A DNA stretch of 64,000 nt from Olsenella timonensis (GTDB taxonomy: Bacteria; Actinomycetota; Coriobacteriia; Coriobacteriales; Atopobiaceae), in contig NZ_LT635455.1 of assembly GCF_900119915.1 (NCBI RefSeq), positions 1,488,001 to 1,552,000 on the forward strand, written 5' to 3'. The position numbers and the translations under genes were made by a program. Numbering within the stretch: the stretch's first letter is position 1; each line of letters begins with the position of its first letter. Below, piece after piece: positions 40,762-50,300 of the stretch. The notes under the pieces were generated by a model. The model saw only the letters and a list, made by a program, of their open reading frames with translations, did no database searches and was not told where the DNA came from.

Positions 40762-41766
40762 TCAGTTCCCGAAGCGCCCTCCCGTGGTGGGATAGCCGTA
40801 GATCGAGCCGTCCCTGATGTCCATCTCGTCCTCCCACGGCAGGCGGTAGCGACCCGCGGCGAGGTCCTTGATGTAGGTCAGCCCGGCGTCCGGCTCCCCG
40901 CCCGGCACGGCCACGTAGCCGCGGTGGCCGAGGTTGTAGATGTTGTTCTCGAGGCCCCAGGAGAGGCGCGCGTTGTCGGCGAGCTGCGGGTAGATCTCTG
41001 CGGTGACGATCTCCCACGGGTTTCTCTGCCCCTGGACGAGCGTGGTGCCGTCGAAGTTGCACACCTGTCCCTCGCCGAAGTAGTAGAACGTCCCGTCGTA
41101 GCCCGCGAGGTTCACCGAGACCGTGTACATGAGGTTCTGCCAGGCGTTGGAGCGGTTGGTGAGGATCCACTGGTCGTTGACCTGCGTGGAGTAGCCGGAG
41201 ATGCGGATGTAGACGTTGCAGCCCTTGTAGGCGGCCTCACGGGCGAGCTCGGGGATCATGCCGTCGTGGCAGATGCAGACGGCGAGCTTCGATCCGCCCG
41301 GGCCCTCGCAGACCGGCATGCCCAGGTCGCCCGGGTACCACGGCTCGATGGGGTTCCACGGGAAGAGCTTGCGGTACTTGAGGACGATGTCACCGGCGGG
41401 GTCGATGATGATCGCGGTGTTGTAGGGGTTCTTGGCGGGGTCGGGGTTGCGCTCCATGATCGAGAAGACGCCGTAGACGCCCGCCTCCTGGCAGGCGCGG
41501 GAGAACGCCTCGGTCTCGGGTCCCGGGATGTCGCAGAGGAACTCGTCGGTGAGCCACTTGGCCGTGTTCAGCCCCTGCGTGCTGTACTCGGGAAAGACGA
41601 TCAGCTCCACGCCGGGGTAGCCGGCCTTGGTGGCCTTGAGCGTGCGCACGATGCTCTCGACCTGGGCGTCGATGTCCGCGCGGCTGTTCACCACCGGCGC
41701 GGGGAACTGGATCGCCGCCACCAGAAAGCCCGCCCTCGGCTTGCTCATGCTTCCGATGCTGCCCAT
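40762..41766 (-). CDS. amiF: Formamidase (AmiF-like), nitrilase superfamily
   Basis: A 334-residue nitrilase-fold amidase of the same length as Helicobacter AmiF. The catalytic triad is visible: Glu in [10 protein letters not shown], Lys in [14 protein letters not shown], and Cys in [12 protein letters not shown]. Surrounding residues (HDGM) match formamidase rather than aliphatic amidase. The likely reaction is formamide hydrolysis to formate and ammonia. The start at 41766 follows GAGAGGAG, and longer starts would lie upstream of that site. It is followed by convergent genes and preceded by an AT-rich promoter-like stretch. No ammonium transporter is adjacent. Confidence 0.85.
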   Translation of the reverse strand: MGSIGSMSKPRAGFLVAAIQFPAPVVNSRADIDAQVESIVRTLKATKAGYPGVELIVFPEYSTQGLNTAKWLTDEFLCDIPGPETEAFSRACQEAGVYGVFSIMERNPDPAKNPYNTAIIIDPAGDIVLKYRKLFPWNPIEPWYPGDLGMPVCEGPGGSKLAVCICHDGMIPELAREAAYKGCNVYIRISGYSTQVNDQWILTNRSNAWQNLMYTVSVNLAGYDGTFYYFGEGQVCNFDGTTLVQGQRNPWEIVTAEIYPQLADNARLSWGLENNIYNLGHRGYVAVPGGEPDAGLTYIKDLAAGRYRLPWEDEMDIRDGSIYGYPTTGGRFGN

Positions 41767-41971
41767 GTCGTGCTCCTCTCCGTTTGGGTTAGGACGCGAT
41801 TTATGGTAGTTGAGCAATGTTACAGATACTATATATTGTGGTTTCATCCGGGAGACGGCAGGGTTTCGAGCGCGAGCGGCGGCGGATGGCGCCCACCGGG
41901 CGAGCCCGCGACGAAAAAGCGCCCGCCACCGCGAGGGTGACGGGCGCAGACGGCTCGCGCTCGGGACGATT

Positions 41972-42772
41972 CTACTCGTCGGCCTCCAGGGCCTCGGCGA
42001 TCTCGTCGGTGATGTTCATGGTGTGATAGACGTTCTGGACGTCCTCCAGCTCGTCGAGACGGTCGACGAGGCGCTGGACCTTCTTGGCGTCCGCCACGGA
42101 GACGTCGGTCGGGGTCGTGGGGACCATGGTGAGCTCGGAACCCTTGACCTCGATGCCCTGGGCCTCGAGGCCCTTCTGGACGTCCTGCATCTTGTCGTAG
42201 GCGGTCCAGACGATCCACTGCTCGCCGGCGTCCTCGTAGTCCTCGCCGCCGGCCTCGGCGACCGCCATCATGAACTCGTCCTCGTCGACGGCGTTCTCGC
42301 GGTCGGCGACCTTCTTGTCGTCGGACTTGATGACCTTCTCGACGGCGATGGAGCCCTTGCGCTCGAACTGGAACGCAACGGAGCCGGAGGTGCCGAGCGA
42401 CCCGCCCGAGTGGGAGAAGGCGGAGCGCACGTCGGCGGCGGTGCGGTTCTTGTTGTCGGTCAGGCAGTCCACGTAGACGGCCACGCCAGCGGGGCCGTAG
42501 CCCTCGTAGGTGATCTCGGCGTAGTTGGCGGCGTCGGCGCCGGAGCCAAAGGCCTTGTCGATGGCGGCCTTGATCTTGGCGTTGGGCATGGAGACCATGC
42601 GGGCGCGGGCCACGGCGGCGGCGAGGGTCGCGTTGTTGTCCGGGTTGGGGTCGCCGCCGAGCTTGGCCGCGACGGTGATGTTACGAGAGAGCTTGGAGAA
42701 GAGCGACGAGCGCTTGGCGTCGATGGCCGCCTTCTTGTGCTTGGTAGTTGCCCACTTAGAGTGTCCGGACAT
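41972..42772 (-). CDS. YebC/PmpR-family DNA-binding regulator
   Basis: A 266-residue YebC-type protein. The family start is [20 protein letters not shown] and the central signature is [19 protein letters not shown]. YebC proteins are DNA-binding regulators, and recent work also links relatives to translation of polyproline stretches. About 20 residues near the middle (from [15 protein letters not shown]) look like a family-variable insert. The ATG at 42772 follows GAAGGGG. No ruvC or ruvA, the common neighbours, is seen here. Confidence 0.92.
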   Translation of the reverse strand: MSGHSKWATTKHKKAAIDAKRSSLFSKLSRNITVAAKLGGDPNPDNNATLAAAVARARMVSMPNAKIKAAIDKAFGSGADAANYAEITYEGYGPAGVAVYVDCLTDNKNRTAADVRSAFSHSGGSLGTSGSVAFQFERKGSIAVEKVIKSDDKKVADRENAVDEDEFMMAVAEAGGEDYEDAGEQWIVWTAYDKMQDVQKGLEAQGIEVKGSELTMVPTTPTDVSVADAKKVQRLVDRLDELEDVQNVYHTMNITDEIAEALEADE

Positions 42773-42900
42773 GCGCATCCCCTTCGTCAATCCATGGCAT
42801 GAAACGTGCCTACGATAGCGAAGGGGGACGCGAATGTAAAGGGCAGACGCTCATTTGCGACTCATCCCCATCTGCCGTGAGGGCGGGCGCATCCACAGAT

Positions 42901-43127
42901 GCAAAACGCACGCTCGTGTGATGAATATGCCGAATCCCATGCAAATAGGGCGTCCGTGTGATGGCTTTTCATCGCCAAATCGGTTTTTGATTGAATACTT
43001 GATTCCATTTCCTGCGGAGACGCAGACGCAGGAGCGTCACCTTCGCCAAAGAGGACCCAAAATGCATCGCACAAGAGACCGTTTTGCCGACAGTCGGGCA
43101 AAAACATCACACGAGAGTTCGTTTTGC
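42901..43127. repeat. Nested inverted element: four copies of a 23-mer at 40-bp pitch
   Basis: Copies lie at 42901-42923 and 42941-42963 on the plus strand, and at 43065-43087 and 43105-43127 in reverse. Consensus pieces are GCAAAAC...CTCGTGTGATG. The two outer copies agree at 21 of 23 bases. Both pairs are spaced by exactly 40 bases, so the whole element is symmetric. It fills most of the 370-base gap between the YebC gene and the ECF S-component gene. No gene is inside. Confidence 0.7.
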
Positions 43128-43141
43128 GGCGCAGCGGCGAG

Positions 43142-43846
43142 TCAGAGGCCGTATTTGGCCACGACGCGACGAATCGCGCGGCCCCACGGCAGCCAGATAG
43201 CAGCGAGGAACACCACCGTGGCAACGCCGTGCGTCACGTCGAGCGGCAGTGACGCGACGCAGGCGAGCGCCGCCGCCTGCCAGGTGAGCGGATGCACGTA
43301 GCCGAGAATGTGGTAGCCGTTGAGAAAGAGGCCGTAGACCAGACCGGAGAGAAGCCCCCAGCCATAGAGCACGGGCGGGCGCTCGAGCAGACCGCGCTCC
43401 CCCAGCACGCCCCCGACGTAGCCCACGAGCCCCCAGGCGTACATCTGCCAGGGCGTCCACGGCCCCTGCCCGAAGAAGAAGTTGGAGAGCAGAGCCGCGA
43501 GGGCACCCACCACGAAGCCGCTGCGCCTGCCCAGCGTCGCGCCGGCGACGATCGCCACCGCCGAGACCGGCTTGACATCCGGCAGCGGCGAGAAGAGCAC
43601 GCGCCCTGCAGCGGCCACGGCGGCGAGCACCGCCGTGGGCATGAGCTGGCGCAGGGCCGGGCGCGACGCCTCGAAGCTCGCGAGCACGAGACCCACGGCG
43701 AGGAGAGCCACGGCGAGCGTGAGCCCAGCCGTGGCCGGAACGCCCGCCGCGGCGAGCGCGACCATCGCCGCAGGCACCGCCAGCAGGGCTGGGACCTCCA
43801 GCACGGCGAGCGAGCGAGCCCACGGTGTTTGTCTCTCCCCCATCAT
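43142..43846 (-). CDS. ECF transporter S component (vitamin-specific)
   Basis: A membrane protein of about 234 residues with six helices and no ATPase. The region VAIVAGATLGRRSGFVVGALA holds an Ala-x-x-x-Ala-type contact face for the EcfT subunit, and WQMYAWGLVGYVGGVLGERG is typical of large ECF S components. The ATP-binding, T and DUF4430 genes lie on the same strand 0.5-4 kb away. Cobalamin is a plausible substrate. The ATG at 43846 or 43843 has no strong ribosome site. A plus-strand gene lies between it and the EcfA gene, so it may have its own promoter. Confidence 0.75.
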   Translation of the reverse strand: MMGERQTPWARSLAVLEVPALLAVPAAMVALAAAGVPATAGLTLAVALLAVGLVLASFEASRPALRQLMPTAVLAAVAAAGRVLFSPLPDVKPVSAVAIVAGATLGRRSGFVVGALAALLSNFFFGQGPWTPWQMYAWGLVGYVGGVLGERGLLERPPVLYGWGLLSGLVYGLFLNGYHILGYVHPLTWQAAALACVASLPLDVTHGVATVVFLAAIWLPWGRAIRRVVAKYGL

Positions 43847-43886
43847 GGGTACCAGTTTGCCATAGGCCCGCGACCGAGGAGGCACC

Positions 43887-44312
43887 ATGCTCTACATCGG
43901 CAACTTCAGCTACAACGACGACTCCGACAGCAAGGACAACTACTGCCTCATGCCCATCGTCGTCGAGGCGGACGACGCCGACGCCGCGATGGAGAAGTTC
44001 GCCGCCCACCTCCACGAGGTCCGCAAGGGCTCCGACCTGCTCGACGGGGCGCACGAGATCTTCCTCGACTCGCTCACCGAGCTGGAGGGGGCACCGAGCG
44101 AGCCGGTCATCTGCCAGTGGCAGAAGATCGTGCCGGCGATGGACGGGCTCTGCTCGATCACGAGCGCGCTCCCCGTCGTGGGGGAGGACGACGACTTCGC
44201 GAGCGCCTACGCCTGGGGCGACGAGGACGACGAGCACGAGCACGTCGACGACCTCGACGAGCTTGACGAGGACGAGCTGTCGGAGGGCGAGCCGTTCCTG
44301 CTGTTTGAGTAG
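43887..44312 (+). CDS. Acidic protein, unrecognised
   Basis: A 141-residue protein of no recognised family. The N-terminal 85 residues look like a small alpha/beta fold (MLYIGNFSYNDDSDSKDNYC, VVEADDADAAMEKFAAHLHE). The last 45 are strongly acidic (long runs of Asp and Glu). The ATG at 43887 follows GAGGAGG. It is on the opposite strand to the ECF genes and breaks up that cluster. The acidic tail may mimic nucleic acid or bind metal, which is speculation. Confidence 0.6.
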   Translation: MLYIGNFSYNDDSDSKDNYCLMPIVVEADDADAAMEKFAAHLHEVRKGSDLLDGAHEIFLDSLTELEGAPSEPVICQWQKIVPAMDGLCSITSALPVVGEDDDFASAYAWGDEDDEHEHVDDLDELDEDELSEGEPFLLFE

Positions 44313-44345
44313 CCGAGGCGGTCAGCGGTCCTTGACGGGGCGGGC

Positions 44346-45779
44346 TCAGGCGGGCGGAACGCTTGAGCCCGCCCCGCTTTGGCGGTACAGCCAGGAGCCC
44401 GAGAGGAACTCCCCCGTCGGCTCGGTTGCCGCGACCCCTCCGTCGAAGACGAGCGAGACGGAGTCGGCGACGGCCCCCACGAAGTCCGCGTCATGGGTGG
44501 AAAGAAGGACCGTGGCGCCGTCTGCCGCGGCCGCGGCCACGCGCTCCGCAACCGCCGCGCGCGCCGCGCGGTCGAGCCCCTTGGTCGGCTCGTCGAGCAG
44601 CAGCAGGCGCGGTCGCACGAGCAGCAGCTTCTCCAGGGCGAGCAGCTGCTGCTGGCCGCCGGAGAGATCGTAGGGGTGCCGGTCGGCACAGCACGCGAGA
44701 CCCAGGCGCGCGAGCGCCGCGTCAGCCTCGACGGCGCCGTAGCGCCCCGAGGACGCCGACCACTCCATGAGCTCGCCGCGGACCGTCTCGCAGGCGAGCA
44801 CGGACTTGGGGTCCTGCGGAAGAAGCGCCTGGTCATGGGCGCACGCGCTTCTCGCCCGCCCGCGCGCGGGGCGCAGCGCCCCGGCCGCGACCCGCAGAAG
44901 CGTTGACTTGCCGCAGCCGTTGGCCCCGAGCAGCGCGCGAACCTCGCCGGACGCCACCGTAAGGTCGCAGCCCCGCAGCACCCAGTCCGCGTCGCGGTCG
45001 TAGCGAAACCACACGTCGTCCAGGGCGAGCGCGGGACGGGTGCCCGGCTCGGTCGGCGCGGGGCGGGGCAGCGAGAGGGCGGCCCCGGAGGGTCGCAGGT
45101 CGTCGGGTGCGACCTCGCGCACGCGGCCGCCCTCCAGGGCGAAGGCGCACGTGGCGTAGTCGAGCATCGGGGCCGGCGTGTGCGTGGCCACCACGACCGT
45201 CATGCCCAGCTCGCGATTGGCTCGGAAGAGCAGGGCGAGAAACGCCTGCTCGGCGACAGGGTCAAGCATGCTCGTGGGCTCGTCGAGCAGAAGCGCACGG
45301 GGGCGCATGGCCAGCACGGACGCCAGCGCGAGGATTTGCCGACGCCCGCCGGAGAGCTCGGCGACGCGGTCGCGGAACCACGGGCCCATGCCCAGAAACG
45401 TGGCGGTCTCGGCAACGCGACGGCGCATCTCCGCCTCGCCGGTGCCGAGGTTCTCCAGACCGAAGGCCATCTCGTGCCAGACCGTGTCGCAGACCATCTG
45501 CGCGTCCGGGCTCTGGAAGACGTAGCCCACGGCACGCGCGGAGGAGACGGCATCGAGCCCGTGGACGTCCTCGCCGAAGGCGCGCACCGCGCCCGAGAGC
45601 TCCCCCACGGGAGAGATCTCCGGCTTGGCCAGGCGCAGAAGCGTCGACTTGCCGGACCCCGTGGCACCCGAGAGCAGCGCGAACGCCCCCTCGGGCACCT
45701 CCAGGCAGGCGTCGAGCAGGGTGGGGGCGCCGGCGCCCGCGTACGTGAAGGCCACATGGTCGAAGGAGAGCGCGCTCAC
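44346..45779 (-). CDS. ECF transporter ATPase, two nucleotide-binding domains in one chain
   Basis: A 477-residue protein with two ABC ATPase domains. First domain: Walker A SGATGSGKSTLL, signature AELSGGRRQILAL, Walker B LLLDEPTSMLDP. Second domain: GANGCGKSTLLRVA, DLSGGQQQLLAL, LLLDEPTKGLD. This equals EcfA1-EcfA2 fused. It powers uptake by the T and S components. The start overlaps the EcfT stop by four bases. Confidence 0.9.
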   Translation of the reverse strand: MSALSFDHVAFTYAGAGAPTLLDACLEVPEGAFALLSGATGSGKSTLLRLAKPEISPVGELSGAVRAFGEDVHGLDAVSSARAVGYVFQSPDAQMVCDTVWHEMAFGLENLGTGEAEMRRRVAETATFLGMGPWFRDRVAELSGGRRQILALASVLAMRPRALLLDEPTSMLDPVAEQAFLALLFRANRELGMTVVVATHTPAPMLDYATCAFALEGGRVREVAPDDLRPSGAALSLPRPAPTEPGTRPALALDDVWFRYDRDADWVLRGCDLTVASGEVRALLGANGCGKSTLLRVAAGALRPARGRARSACAHDQALLPQDPKSVLACETVRGELMEWSASSGRYGAVEADAALARLGLACCADRHPYDLSGGQQQLLALEKLLLVRPRLLLLDEPTKGLDRAARAAVAERVAAAAADGATVLLSTHDADFVGAVADSVSLVFDGGVAATEPTGEFLSGSWLYRQSGAGSSVPPA

Positions 45780-46648
45780 CCGAGCCCCCTCTCACGCAGC
45801 CGCGCGGAGAGCTCCGCGGCGGCGGGCAGGCACACGAGGGCCGCCGCCGGCACGTAGGCCCACCAGGGACCGAGGCCCGACATCCGCGGGTAGAAGCGCC
45901 AGTCGGCGCAGAGGAGCCATGCGCAGGCAGCAGCCGCGGCGAGAAGCGCCGCGATGCCGCAGAGCGCGACGACGTCCCGGCCGCGCAGGCGCTCCGGTCG
46001 GTAGCACGTGCGCGACCGGCCCGACTCCCAGCCGCGGGCACGCATGGAGTCCGCGCGCTCGAGCGACTCCTCGAGCGACCAGGAGAGCAGGAGCGACGAC
46101 GTTCGCATGAGGGCTTCGCGCGCGGCGGGGCGAGGGCCGGCGGCCGTGCAGGCCGCGAGCGCCGCGCGCACGTCGCGCGAGCGGCGCAGGAGCTGGGGCA
46201 CGAGCTGGGCGACCATGCCCGCCAGCAGGGGCAGGGCGCGGGCGCGGCGCGGGGCGAGCGCGAGGAGCCGGTCCTGCGACAGCACCGCCGCGGCCCCCTC
46301 GAACCAGAGGACGACGGCCACCATGAGCGCGCCCATGGTGGCGCCGTAGGCGAGGCTCTCCAGGTAGACGCTGCGCGGCCCCAGCTTGAGCAGCAGCGTG
46401 GACCCGGACGCCGAGAAGAGCGGGTTCGCCAGGCACACGAGCGCGAGCAGCGGCAGCTGCCAGGCGAGCCCGCGCACCGTGGCGGCGGCGCCCCGCGCGA
46501 GCAGCGAGAAGGCCAGCGCGCCTGCGAGCGAGACCGCCACCAGCACGGGGTGCACCGTCAGCATGGAGATCGCGACCACCCCGGCGAACAGCGCCGTCGG
46601 GACGGCGGCGTGACAGGACTCGAAGGCTATGGGACGGGCGGCCGCCAC
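45776..46648 (-). CDS. ECF transporter transmembrane component EcfT
   Basis: A 290-residue membrane protein with six or more helices. The cytoplasmic coupling motif is SLEESLERADSMRARGWESG, matching the EcfT signature (Ala-Arg-Gly type), which transmits ATPase movement to the S component. A second Ala-Arg-Gly-like motif may be PRRARALPLLAG. It overlaps the ATPase gene start by four bases, and the DUF4430 gene ends 14 bases upstream. Together they form the core of the vitamin importer. Confidence 0.88.
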   Translation of the reverse strand: MAAARPIAFESCHAAVPTALFAGVVAISMLTVHPVLVAVSLAGALAFSLLARGAAATVRGLAWQLPLLALVCLANPLFSASGSTLLLKLGPRSVYLESLAYGATMGALMVAVVLWFEGAAAVLSQDRLLALAPRRARALPLLAGMVAQLVPQLLRRSRDVRAALAACTAAGPRPAAREALMRTSSLLLSWSLEESLERADSMRARGWESGRSRTCYRPERLRGRDVVALCGIAALLAAAAACAWLLCADWRFYPRMSGLGPWWAYVPAAALVCLPAAAELSARLRERGLG

Positions 46649-46662
46649 GTGCTCCTCGCCGG

Positions 46663-47118
46663 CTACTCGGTGAACTCGGTCACGTAGGTCCAGGTCACCA
46701 CATCACCGTCGGAGAGCTCGTACTGGGAGCAGCCGACCTCGGCCATCTCACCGTTGACCTCGAACATCCACCCGCTCATGTCGCCGAAGTCCCCTCCGGC
46801 GAGCCCGTCGATGCCCTGGACGTACATGCCGTAGTCCGAGTCGGACGCATTGACGTCGACGCCGGTGGCGACGAGGGCATCGTAGACCGTGGCGCCCTCG
46901 TCGAGCTCGACCTCGGAGGACGTGGCCTCGCCCTCGCCGGCGGTGGCGTCGATCTCGACGGTGACGGCGATGGCGCTCCGGTCCTCGGCGTCCGAGACGT
47001 CGCCCGAGGCGGCCGGGGCGGCGCCGCAGGCCGCGACGGCCAGCGCGAGCGCGCATGCGGCGACACCGCCGACGAGGCGCGAAAGGAAGGTTCTTCTCGA
47101 CAGGTTCTGCTGGGGCAT
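46663..47118 (-). CDS. DUF4430-domain lipoprotein with twin-arginine signal
   Basis: A 151-residue lipoprotein. The signal contains SRRTFLSRL, a twin-arginine motif, and the lipobox AVAAC. The mature part is a DUF4430 domain, related to the C-terminal part of transcobalamin/intrinsic factor (VYDALVATGVDVNASDSDYG, then MSGWMFEVNG). In Gram-positives DUF4430 proteins often accompany ECF cobalamin transporters and may capture the vitamin. The start at 47118 follows GAGG. It leads the operon with EcfT and the ATPase and lies after a probable cobalamin riboswitch. Confidence 0.85.
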   Translation of the reverse strand: MPQQNLSRRTFLSRLVGGVAACALALAVAACGAAPAASGDVSDAEDRSAIAVTVEIDATAGEGEATSSEVELDEGATVYDALVATGVDVNASDSDYGMYVQGIDGLAGGDFGDMSGWMFEVNGEMAEVGCSQYELSDGDVVTWTYVTEFTE

Positions 47119-47149
47119 CGGTGCCTCGCTCTCTCCCGCGTCAGCGGGC

Positions 47150-47262
47150 GTCGGGAGGGCAGGGCAGCCGACGGGCGCACCCGTCGGCCTCGACACAGCC
47201 GTGTGCTGGTCCGGAGTCAAACCGGAATCCTTTTTTCATCACGTAGGCGTAGCAGCGATCGA
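47150..47262 (-). promoter_or_regulatory. Probable cobalamin riboswitch upstream of the ECF operon
   Basis: On the minus strand the leader has AAAAAAGGATTCCGG, then GACTCCGGACC, then AGCACACGGCTGTG, in the order of the conserved core of cobalamin riboswitches (AAGGGAA..CCGGT..A.TCCGG..CCCGC.AC.G). A B12-box-like stretch may follow. The position, directly upstream of a DUF4430-EcfT-EcfA operon, supports this. Boundaries are approximate. Covariance-model search was not available. Confidence 0.5.
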
Positions 47263-47391
47263 GCCGTGCCCTCGGTATGTGGTTGGTCCCAGTGTAGCAG
47301 GGACGCCGCTCGCGGGCAGCCCCGTGAAAGAAACCGGGCCGTACGGGTAGACAAGATGTATTTGTCCCCTCCCCCGCAGAATCGAGCCCGC

Positions 47392-50300
47392 ATGTCGCGC
47401 ATCTCCCGCCGCAGCGTCGCCCCTGTCGCCCTTGTCGCCCTGCTCGCGCTCGCTGTGTGCCTCGCGCCGAGCCGGGCCTCCGCCCAGGGGCTCTCCAAGG
47501 TCGTGGACCCTGACACCTCCTCGCGATGGGAGGAGGTCCTCGGCGGGGGCACCGGCGGGGACGGCTACTCCACCGACCAGGCAGGCCGCATCTGGGTCGA
47601 CAAGTCCGTCTACGGAAGCTCCGACGAGGCGCAGTCCGCCGGTCTCGACGTCACGCTCGCCGACGAGCAGCACGGCTTCGTGGTGGGGCTCTCCGCGCTC
47701 TCCTCCGCAGTTTCCGTGCGCCAGGAGGGCGGGCCGGCCCATGACGTCGTGTTCGTCGTGAGCACGAACCGGACCCTCTCGAGCCTCCCCTACGACGGGC
47801 GGCCCCAGGCGGCCTACCTCGCCGACGCGCTCAACACCTCCATCGCGCGCCTCATGGAGCAGAACGACAGTACGGGCACGACGACGCGCGTCAGCGTGAT
47901 CGGCTACGACTCGGACGTGGTCACGCTCATGCCGCTCGACGTCTACGAGCCGAGCGACGACGACGGCCGCTACGTGAGCTTCTCGCCCGGCTCGGGCGGC
48001 AACCCCGGCTCGCTCGAGGTCGTGGCCACCGCGCAGAGCCGGGCCAGGACCGCGAGCGCCGAGCTTGGCAGCGGCTCCTACCTGCAGCGCGCCGTGCACC
48101 TTGCCGGCGAGGCCCTCGTGGGGGCGGCCAGCGACCCCAGCGCCCCCGAGCGCGAGCCCGTCATCGTGGTGATGGGGATCGAGACGCCGCCCATGGCGAG
48201 CACGCACCTCTTCGACCCGCCTGCCTACGAGGAGAACGGCACCGACTTCCTGGGCCCGCTGCCCGGGAGCCACACGACGGGCTACGGCACCGACGCGCTG
48301 CTCGCCACGCTGCTCACCATGCGCCACGAGGCGAATCGCGTGGACGAGGCGTGGGGCGAGGGGCACGAGCTCGCCCTCTACACCGTCGGCCTCGACACGA
48401 GCGAGACGGCCGCCTACCTGCTGGAGACCCCGCTCGAGCAGGCGGACCACAAGCTGCCGGGCTCGGGGGCAGCCACCAGCCAGGACCTGCGCGTCAACCT
48501 TGAGAGCGCGGCCCAGGCCTACGCCGAGGCAGCAGCCGACGGCGATCCGAGCGTGACGCTGGAGCTCTTCGGCTCGGGCACGAGCGGACTCGTCGCCACA
48601 CAGGTGACGCTCCCCACCGAGGCGGGCCTGGTCCCGGCCGACGACCCGCTCGCGGTCTCCCCCGTCGACGACTACCTCCCCGCGCGCAGCGCCCGGGCGC
48701 TCACCTGGGCACTCGGGTCGGCCGTGGGCCGCTCGCTCGGCATCTCCTACACCGCCCCCGCCTCGGGCGGTCCGGGCGAGGACGCGCCGGGCGGCAGCCG
48801 CGTCCAGCTCACCGACCAGGTTGGCGCGGGCATGCAGGTCGCGCGCGTGGACGGCATCGTCTACGGGTCGCATCTGCTCAGCGGGGCGGGTGCGGCCCGG
48901 GCGGTGGAGGTCAGCCTCGAGGACCCGTACAACCCCGACGCCACTCACGAGTTCAGCTATCTCGTGGAGGCGATGAATGCGCGCTACGACCTGGGCAGCG
49001 ATGCGTACTTCCTCTTCTACCAGGCCCTCGTTGACGGCCAGTTCTCCTACCTGAGTGACGACGACTTCTCCAACCACGCCTCCTGGTACGTGAACGACGC
49101 GCACGAGATGGTGCGCTCGCAGGGCCTCCCGTACACGTTCGCCACGCAGGCGGAGGTCGACGCCGCGGCGGACGGGGACTGGCAGGAGCGCGCCCCCGAG
49201 GGTGTGCGCGCGAGCATCGAGGCCGCCCGGGAGGCGGGAGCCACCGCCGTGTGCGAGACCTACTTCTACATCGGCGACTACCGCAGCCAGTACTCCGGCG
49301 GGGACGCGACCCTCTACGACTTTGTGGTGATGGTGGAGACAGACCTCAAGACGGGGCGCCAGGAGCTCCTGCTCTCCGTCCCCGTGGAGGCCGTGCCGGC
49401 CCTGCGCGCGGACGTGAGCGTACGGGCGGACGGCACCGCGACCATGCGGCTCGACGACGCGCTCGAGACGACCCCGATCCGGCTCGCCTACCAGGTCGCC
49501 CCCACGCCAGCCGTGTCCGCCCTGCTCGAGCGCATGGAGGCGGGCGAGCTCGTGAGCGACGCGGAACTCGAGGGCGCGCTCGGCGAGAAGGTCACGCACA
49601 GCGGGCTCGCGAGCCGCCTGATCTATGCGAGCGGCTTCACCGGCTCGGGCGACTCCGCAGAGGCGGGGACGACGGCAGGCGCCTGGGCAGCCCAGACGAA
49701 CTCCTACTACGCCTTCACGCGCGACACGCCCCTGTTCGTGCGAGAGGGCAGCGCCTACGTGCCACTCGCCACGATGCCCGTGGCCGGCGAGACGTACTAC
49801 TTCGAGAGGACCACGTACTCGGCGAGCTTCCCCTCGCCTGACGACGAGGCACCGGCGAGCGTCGAGCAGGAGTACGTCCCCTACGTGATGGCGGAGGGCT
49901 CCGCGCAGGCGCCGAGCCGCTTCGCGCTCCGCGACGGGCAGTACGTGGCGCTCGCCGGGACCCCGCGCTACGTCACGGCGGAGGAGCTCGGGTCCGTGGA
50001 GAAGAGCCCCAACGCCACCGAGAGCGCGCCCTACGTGGAGCGCCTCTCCGTGGAGGCTCCCGAGGCCGGGGGCGTCCACCTCGTGGCCAGCCTCGGGAAC
50101 AACGGCGCGCTCGTCGTGCCGGCCGGGGTGGGGCTGGGCACGCTCCGCGTGAGCAAGGCCGTGGACGGCGGCGCGCCCGGCGCGAGCTTCGCCTTTACCG
50201 TCACGCTCCGAGACGCGGGCGGCGCGCCCCTCTCCGGTGAGGTCGGCTATCGCGTGGGCGACGCCGTGGGGACAGCCGCGCTCGACGGCAGCGGGTCCTT

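Noticed and set aside
41773-41860. GlnR-type nitrogen box upstream of formamidase
   Set aside because: A GTAAC-like half-site is present in the AT-rich stretch, but no second half-site with the right spacing was found.
42901-43127. CRISPR array or tRNA-like element
   Set aside because: Repeats are in opposite orientations and only two per side, with no cas genes and no tRNA fold.
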